Assembly: GCA_963922205.1 (NCBI GenBank)
Contig: CAWUHX010000235.1
Span: forward strand, 289,918 to 353,917
Source: Romanomermis culicivorax
Lineage: Eukaryota; Nematoda; Enoplea; Mermithida; Mermithidae
Length of the DNA stretch: 64,000 nucleotides
Direction: 5' to 3'
A model generated the notes under the pieces. The model was not told where the DNA came from. It did not search any database and saw nothing but the letters and a program-made list of their open reading frames with translations. Of this stretch, positions 57,398 through 64,000 are shown one piece after another. The position numbers and the translations under genes were made by a program. Position 1 is the first letter of the stretch. Each line of letters opens with the position of its first letter.

Positions 57398-58482
57398 CCA
57401 AAATGTACGCGGTGTAGATTGCGCTATGTACGCCGAATTATAGAATTTCGTGAAGGTCGTACGGAGGATCAATAAGAACCGACTTTTCTCGAGCTTGAAA
57501 AAATTGAAAATAAGAAGCTGACGTCTTAAAATGTAAAGTAATCAGGCCAGTGTAAACACAGAAATTACCTACGATTCGGTAAAAATGAATGACTCACGAT
57601 GCGTGATCATATACGAAAATTGACAACAATCCAGGAAACCAATGAATTTACAATATTCCACCACAAGATTTTTGTAAACTGAAAAAAATGACAAAAAATT
57701 TTAGAACACCGTTTACACTATGATGTCAAAAAATAACTGCATAGCTACGAATTGAATTGTTGGATCCCGAATCCAAGTGTAAATTCTGAAATTGCATACG
57801 TGATAGGGAAATAGTAGTGCTTTCATTTCGCGGTCGAGCTGCTTTACGCTGAAATTTGCCTAAATGTGCAAAAAATTAAAAGTTAACCTAAATTTCAACT
57901 GAGACCATCTGATAAAATACTGATTTTACACTGCTGCGGGTATTGCTTTTTCAAACACCATGAGAATTCAGAATTTAGTTTTTTTCAGAAACAATTTCAG
58001 AGTCACATGAGCATTATTTCAGTGATTTATTAGATCAAGTATAAGCTCACTTTCTATTTTTTTGCACAGTTATACAAATTTCGGTGTAAAGAAGGCAGAA
58101 TTAAATGTCAGAATTTACATTCGTCCCGTTGTCGTTTTTATGGGCTATCCGATGTATTTACAAGATTGATTATTTCAAAATTTACAGTTGAAGATTTTCA
58201 CTCCATAAGATATTATTTTAATGAAAAAATACCAACTTTTGTTCGTCATAGTGTAAGTGTTTTTGAAATTTGGAGCACGTCTTTTGAAACGATTACAAAG
58301 AATTTTAATGACTCATCTCCAGTTCCATTTTCTTATCTTTCATTCTATATGGTAATTCATCACAACCTGAAGTTTTAATCTCAACTGCATCAGAATGTAC
58401 AATAAATTCGAATTTCGCAACTGGTAGTGAAACACTTGGAACATTTTTCTGCACTATCAACGTTCTGTGGGTGACATAAAAT
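57398..58482. other. Intergenic DNA between divergent genes
   Basis: Divergent promoter region between the - strand Lys/Ser-rich gene and the + strand astacin-like gene. No repeat or extra exon can be supported; the immediate upstream DNA of the - strand gene (57,316-57,475) is GC-rich and may be 5' UTR or another exon. Confidence 0.4.
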
Positions 58483-58524
58483 ATGCTACTTCCCTTTTTG
58501 CTAGCTTTGTTACTTCCAAGCAAG
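58483..58524 (+). CDS. Astacin-like metalloprotease, exon 1 (signal peptide), tentative
   Basis: ATG at 58,483 encodes MLLPFLLALLLPSK, a hydrophobic signal-peptide start, ending in phase 0 at GTAAAA. It joins in phase to the exon at 60,673. Link between the two exons is inferred from phase, strand and position only. Confidence 0.55.
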
Positions 58525-58679
58525 GTAAAATGATGTCTTATTTGTTAGACCATGTCCACACATTTCAATACCATTGACAGTAGAGTCCGATTTAATTCAG
58601 TATGACTAATAACTTTTTTGGTAGGTTCATTGCGGTTACTGTAAGATTTCGGAATTTAGTTTTTCTCAATACATTACGT

Positions 58680-59010
58680 ATTGTGAAATAGTAGATGCAG
58701 CGCTCCATGAGAGTGAGTTCAATAGTGTTGCTTAATATTGTTATCAAGGGGAAAAATTATCCTTTTCTTGAATACAACAACAGAAAATTTCCTTCAATAA
58801 CCTGATTAAAGGTCAAAATTTTTCGAGTAGCACTCCCATGTGCATATAGTTGTCACTAAACCGAATATGGATAGACATGATTTCATTTATATGATTTCGA
58901 TTTCCCCGTTGTCAGAAAGAAAATCTGCATCTTTTTACAGTATAAGGTTAACGTGAAAATTGCGCATCAAATTGAACCTCCTTTTTTGGGTTGTCGCCTG
59001 CGCTTGTCAT
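58680..59010 (+). repeat. Dispersed ~370-bp repeat, copy 3
   Basis: GATGCAGCGC, GAAAATTTCC, TTTTTACAGTATAAGGTTAA and CAAATTGAACCTCC line up with copies at 8,425 and 47,575. Confidence 0.6.
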
Positions 59011-59021
59011 TTCAAGGGACA

Positions 59022-59862
59022 TGGCCGCGACCATACATGCACGTGGGGAGAGGGGTTGGGGGGAGTTGACCATACATGCACAGCACAGAAATTCTGCTGG
59101 GGGTCAGCCAGGACAGGGGGTGGTATACAAAAATTTTTTCGTTCTTGATAACGAAAAGAAAGGTCTCAGAAAGTCTTCTAACATCCAAGCAGCATATTTT
59201 TCAACGTATATTAGTCACATATGTTAAATTACTTGCTTAGACAGCACTATTTCAAGTTTTCATGTTACTTTATTTTAATCAAGTATGACTTGTTTAGAAA
59301 AATTGTCAAACTACAGCATCATTTTCATTTTTATGACGACTTTCTCTTCTCTCTCGCTCATTTTCCTTCGTCATCTTCTCAACAATTGCTGGAAAATTCA
59401 AATCCGCTGGGGGTCAGCAAGAATCTGCTGGGGGTCAATAAAAATCTGCTAGGGGTCAATCCCCCCTAAACCCCCCGCCCACGTGCATGTATGGAGTTGA
59501 CTCCCTGCAGATTCTTGCTGAATCCAACAGATTTAGAGAAGACGACGAAGGAAAATGCGCAAGAGAGAACAGAAAGCCGTCATAAAAATGGGAATGATGC
59601 TACAGTTTCACAATTTTTCTAAACAAAGCATACTTGATTTCAAAAAAAGTAACATTAAAACTTTATAAAAGTGCAGTCTAAGCAAATTTTTTTACATATC
59701 TGAATGATATAAGTTGAAGAATATGCTGCTTGAATATTAGAAGACCTACTTAAGACCTTTTTTCATTATCAAGAACGAAAAAAATTTTGTATTTCACCCC
59801 CTGTCCTGGCTGACCCCCAGCAGAATTTCTATGCTGTGGATGTATGGCCGCGACCCTGTGTT
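59022..59862. repeat. ~0.84-kb palindrome (foldback repeat)
   Basis: Arms of about 360 bases: left CAGAAATTCTGCTGGGGGTC...CATCCAAGCAGCA...TTTTATGACGACTTTCTCTT, right its inverted complement ending GACCCCCAGCAGAATTTCTA. The centre (59,400-59,475) has three copies of TCTGCTGGGGGTCA-type units and a CCCCCC run. Termini read GCGACCATACATGC and ATGTATGGCCGCGAC. Confidence 0.8.
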
Positions 59863-60037
59863 TAGGGAAAGTAGTTGTCCAACAGGCCTAAGCAAACACT
59901 TTTCGAGAATGTTTTGGTCTATCGCATTCATTGTTTGTGTGATCTATGCAAACTATTCGATATTTCTGGCACAAATCTTATTTTAGAAAGCAGTCGTAAA
60001 ATTTTTCATACTAAAATCATACTTGCAAATTTGACTA

Positions 60038-60254
60038 AGTAGTCTGTCTTTCTTGAAATGCTTGTAAATAACAACATTGGAAAGCAACTACAATTTCTGT
60101 CAAACCAAATGTCACATAGGATTGAGAATTTGTGACTAAATAATTGTCTGAGTAAAAAACTCTGCAGTCAAAGTGCATGTTAACTATGTCGACGACAGCG
60201 CTATTTTTTTGTCATTTTTTGATTTTCAATAATTCATAAAAAACAGGCTATAAT
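60038..60254. mobile_element. MITE copy with (T)CTGT/ACAGGCTATA ends
   Basis: About 215 bp from TCTGTCTTTCTTGAAATGC to TTCATAAAAAACAGGCTATA. Inverted ends and internal order match the family at 32,950-33,166. Confidence 0.65.
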
Positions 60255-60672
60255 CTGGTCAACATCAAATATGTCGGTACGAAGAAAATCTATGGAACGA
60301 TATCTAGTTTGTTGCATTTTGGAGGAGAAAATAAGGATTTTAAACAACTATATTTGTCTCGATCCAAACATTTATGTAGGAGAGATTAAACACTTTTTGT
60401 GTAAGGTCAAACTCTCAACTACACACATGACGTATGGTTAAAACACTTCACAAGTTTTGACGTATGATCATTCTAACCTCATGTACATAAGGATGTGCGG
60501 TGAAACATGTATGCAATAATCACATCATGCAACTTATATGGATGTTATAAGAAGCAATGGAATGTTAAATTATTTGTGTGGCTCTAAGCATCTTCACAAG
60601 TTGGAACTTCAGCTAGTCCCATAACGGACTAATGGATCAGAGCAGCATTTGATAAGTTCAGCTGTTTTTCAG

Positions 60673-60845
60673 AACTACGGTTCACTTCCGGAAAGCAATC
60701 GAATCTTCATTGTTCCGCACAGATTCGCGTATTGGCCGTCAACCGATATTCCATTCGAAATTGACCGCTCACTTCAAAAAAATTCCAAATTTATGACTCA
60801 TTTAATCGAAGGAACAAGAGAAATAGAACAAAGAACATGCATTAA
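60673..60845 (+). CDS. Astacin-like metalloprotease, exon at the start of the catalytic domain
   Basis: 173 bases between CTGTTTTTCAG and donor GTAGGC. Encodes NYGSLPESNRIFIVPHRFAY, then WPSTDIPFEID at the usual mature start of astacins (WPNGVIPYEI type), a helix (SKFMTHLIEGTREIEQ) and RTCIK, matching the conserved first cysteine region IE..TCIRF. Ends in phase 2. The HExxH zinc-binding exon is not in the window; the next 3 kb are composite repeat copy 3, so the gene either has a long intron or is truncated. No FxGD cysteine-switch motif is visible ahead of it, so the propeptide would be very short. Astacins are secreted zinc endopeptidases. Confidence 0.7.
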
Positions 60846-60909
60846 GTAGGCTCTTCAATGACAAAGAGCATTGCAGTCATGATTCGAGTTCTTATTCCAT
60901 CAGTTTTAG

Positions 60910-62316
60910 GTGGCGCAATAGCGTCAACCTATAATATACTCGTACTTGGCCCCCAAATTTCATGTCCCCCCCACCCTAGAGCCAAAACAGAGTTTTTTCA
61001 TGATTTCGGGCATAAGGGCAAAATATGGGGTGCCTTCTGTCATTTCGCCTCTATCTGCAAGTTGTGCTCGGTGGGACCCCAAAAATATGCAAAAAACGCA
61101 CTTTTTAAGGGCTCCCAGTCCCACCATGCCCCACAATGGATCTACCATATCCAAGCTACACTTCGGCCTGAGCATTTAGGGGTGCAATCTCAAATGCGAT
61201 TTTTCATTTTTTTAAAAGATGGCCTTAATTCAACTATATGGTGGTCCAAAGTCCCGGAAAACGCCGAATTCCCCAATTTCGTTATATAATACTTACGGCT
61301 TCCAAAAAATAATTTTTTGCAGCATAATGCACTACTAATTTTTTGCAGTTTCAATTGAACCGGTAGCCTTATTGGGATTTTTGATCTGTAAGGGTTTTGA
61401 CCATTGGGAATTCGATGGACGCGGTCACTTTACACAAAAAATTATCCCGGGTGTAAACAAGCGTATTTACGTGATTTTCTTGTGGAGGGAGTTTTTGACC
61501 ACGGGAAATTTGATGAATGCGATCACTCAACACAAAAACTTATCCCGTGTGTAAAAAAACGTATTTTCGTGATTTTCGATGGAAGGGGTTTTCGACCACG
61601 GGGAATTTGATGAATGCGATCATCTTACATAAAAAACTATCCCGGGTGTGAACAAGTGTATTTTCGTGATTTTTGGTGGAAGGGGTTTTCGACTGCGGAA
61701 AATTCAATGGATACGTCTTTTTACACAAAAAACTATCTGGGGTGTAAACAAGCATATTTTTATGATTTTTTTGTGGAAGGGGTTTTCGACTGCGGGGAAT
61801 GCAATGGATGCGTCACTTTACACAAAAAAATTGTATCGGATTTAACCGAGCCTATTTTCGTGATTTTTTTGAGGAAAAGGTTTTCGACGACGGGGAATTT
61901 AATAAATGCGATCACTTTCCGCAAAAAATTATCCCTCGTGTAAATTTTTCTTCGGAAGGGGTTTTCGATCACGGAGAATTTAATGAATGTAATCATTTTA
62001 CACACAAAACCATATTGAATGTGAACAGTTGCATTTGTGCGATTTTTGAGAGAATATGTTTCTGACCATGAGGAATTCAATGGACGCAGTCAGTTTACAC
62101 GAAAAATAGTCATTTGTGTAAACAAAGGTATTTCTGCGATTTTTTTGGGTTGAGGGTACTATGCGGTTTATACATCTTTTACTTTTACCGAAAGCGAGAA
62201 TTCGTTGCTTGAAGATTGTTTTTTATTGTTTTTTGACGTGAACATGACCAAATTTAAAACTTCAATGTGCTTCTATGAAAGTTTTCGTGCATGGTGGAGG
62301 CCCACTAAAAAGAGGT
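60910..62316. repeat. Composite repeat copy 3: pre-array segment and ~97-bp tandem array
   Basis: Same order as copy 2: GCGTCAACCTATAATATACT, CCAAATTTCATGTCCCCCC, a segment matching window start, then about eight ~97-bp units (61,385-62,140). Leads into the TIR element at 62,317. Confidence 0.8.
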
Positions 62317-64000
62317 GAACTAGTTTATCAGAAAATGCCCCGATGGGGCAGAAAAAAGAATATGCTTGCTTCTGTAGTTGCCATGCTAGGAAAAATAGTG
62401 GACTAGATTTTTGAGAAATTGGGCCAAAGTTGGAAAAAGTTCACTTTCTTTATATTGGATTTTCATTCTTTCTCAAAAAAAAAATTTCCAAGTCTGTGAA
62501 AAAGTATATTTTGCAGCTGAGTGCATCAACACACTTTCCAACCAAACATGTGCATCTCTGATATTTTGAGGAGGGTACAGGGGTGGACCTTGGTTTTTTG
62601 GCGTTTTTTGAGACAAAAAATTCACAAAAAAAATGTTAACCAAAAAATTGTTTGCATAACAAATTTCCCAGTTTCAAACCCCGTGTGGAAGTTTGTGCCC
62701 TCATGATCTCTCTCACACATGTTTGCTTCCAACTGTGTTAAACATTTTTACTGAATTTGGTGTCAACAAAAGGAATCAACTGTGGGAAAGTGGCACATAA
62801 AATCCCATTCAGCTTTTTTAGAAAAAAAGCTACAGCACAGTCTTCTGAGAACTAAATGGATTGTGCAAGATACGTTTATTCACTCATTTTATATAACATA
62901 TCGTATAGAATTCAATCCGTAAGTTCTACTGATTACAAATGATAAACAAATTTATTCTCTTTTATTCAACTATTCAACAAAATGGCATCACTCACATCAG
63001 TTTTAGGATTTAAACTGAAATTGCAGAAAGAGCGTTTTTTGCGGGATTGCAGACGGGAAGAAATTTCACCCATCCCTGTCGCTTCCATTTTGCTTTCAAA
63101 AAAGTCGTACCGTTGCCGTGGGAGTGCCAGTAGAGTCGGGAAGAACCGAGTACGGGATTTGGCGCACACCCCTAATATAGGCGCGGCTGAATCCCACTTG
63201 CAGATCGGTGCCCAATGACTGTAACTAAGGCCCAGTTACACTAAAGGGATCTGAGCTCGAGCTCAAGATAATCTCGAACAAAAAGGCGACTCGGTTTGAT
63301 CTCTAGCCCGGTATAATTTGAATGTCATCAGGATTATAACGAGCTTAATGTTGAGATTATCCCCAGCTCGAGCTGTCGGGTTGCACTAACATTTTCGCAT
63401 AATTTTATCATCTCTAAAGCAAGTAAATATATAAAAATATCTGCAATTCTCAAACTCGAACTTACACCTCAGTAGTAGTTAATCCTGAAGTGAGTCTTTT
63501 TTGTGCATTGGAAGAGAATAATTTGGACATTGCGATAAGCTCAACCTCAGGATCATCAATTTAATTTCGATGTTGAAATTTTATTCATGTTGGATTAGTG
63601 CACCCAGCCTCAGGTTTCTTTATAATTCTGAAAATGACTATAATATGCCTCCTTCACTATTTTTCAGCTAGTGTGAGATGCAGGAGTCTTTTAATTGGTC
63701 GGGAGTTAGAATGCTATTGGTTTACCATTTTTTTACATTTGAAATCATGTGCATATAATTTTCATATAGAAAAACTTTACCTTAGTTGTTGCCGGAGGAA
63801 GGAAAAAATGCTCGATGCTGCAGAATATACTTTTTCACAGACACGGAAAATTTTTTTGAGAAAGAATGATAATCCAATATAAAGAAAGTGGAATTTTTCC
63901 AACTTTAACCCAAGTTCTCAAAAATCTAGTCCACTTCTTTTTCTAGCATGGCAGCTATCGAGGCAAGTACATTCTTCTTTTTTCTGCCCCATCGGGGCAT
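62317..64000. mobile_element. Long-TIR non-autonomous element, copy 3, cut by window end
   Basis: Left end AACTAGTTTATCAGAAAATG; the right arm reaches CTGCCCCATCGGGGCAT at 64,000 where the window ends. Interior matches copy 2. No transposase. Confidence 0.75.

Larger units (their letters stand above)
58525..60672 (+). other. Putative intron with repeats
   Basis: Contains dispersed repeat copy 3 (58,680-59,010), the palindrome at 59,022-59,862 and a MITE (60,038-60,254). Ends CTGTTTTTCAG. Confidence 0.55.

Noticed and set aside
57146..57475. + strand ORF of 109 codons
   Set aside because: Antisense to exon 1 and its upstream region; no splice signals or motif in this direction.
58622..58637. 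Possible 16-base exon between TTGGTAG and GTAAGA (VHCGY)
   Set aside because: Including it breaks the phase to the strong acceptor at 60,673; direct joining of 58,524 to 60,673 is in phase.

Overview
The window looks like an AT-rich stretch of a nematode genome that is heavily loaded with transposable elements. The pointers are an interstitial array of the hexamer TTAGGC (read as GCCTAA on the + strand, 27,397-27,517), which is the nematode telomere repeat; short exons with GTAAGT-type donors and TTTTCAG-type acceptors; and an astacin-type protease exon. Species cannot be named from the sequence. Host exons stand out because they are clearly GC-richer than the introns and intergenic DNA.

Host genes. 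(1) A four-helix membrane protein gene on the + strand, with exons 9,424-9,725, 28,647-28,764 and 37,202-37,387. All three junctions join in phase to a 201-residue protein. Its two introns (about 18.9 kb and 8.4 kb) hold most of the transposons. (2) An 11-cysteine secreted protein of unknown family, + strand, exons between 40,797 and 46,781. (3, 4) Two tandem paralogous genes for tiny secreted peptides (48,381-49,765 and 51,400-52,804). Each has a signal-peptide exon and a second exon with a Lys-Arg site followed by a 51-residue mature peptide of the same length. (5) A membrane-anchored lysine/serine-rich protein, - strand, 57,315 to 55,443. (6) The N-terminal exons of an astacin-like metalloprotease, + strand, 58,483-60,845, whose remaining exons are not in the window.

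Mobile DNA. Positions 1,475-6,438 hold a 5'-truncated, decayed Ty3/Gypsy element (+) with its 3' LTR. Positions 12,974-26,688 hold a complete 13.7-kb Ty3/Gypsy element (-) with both LTRs, a 4-bp target duplication ACCG, a primer-site-like sequence and a polypurine tract. After gag-pol it carries about 6 kb of extra coding DNA: a DEDDy 3'-5' exonuclease-like protein, then a large unknown protein with a coiled coil, an RS-like basic tract and a Pro/Gln-rich tail. A solo LTR of the same family (35,499-36,282, TSD CATT) has split a Penelope-like element (- strand, RT plus GIY-YIG). That element in turn sits inside an inverted-repeat DNA transposon (32,733-36,830).

Other repeats. A composite repeat made of a ~97-bp tandem array followed by a long-TIR element occurs three times (1-7,109; 29,205-32,574; 60,910-64,000). 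A foldback element with GC-rich hairpin ends lies at 10,269-12,000, with a half copy at 26,740-27,396 that abuts the TTAGGC array. Several MITE families and palindromes fill the rest.

The most interesting item is the LTR retrotransposon with its own exonuclease. Its fold class is that of RNase D/WRN/MUT-7, so a role against host small-RNA silencing is a testable but unproven idea. The second is the pair of uncharacterised dibasic-processed secreted peptides.
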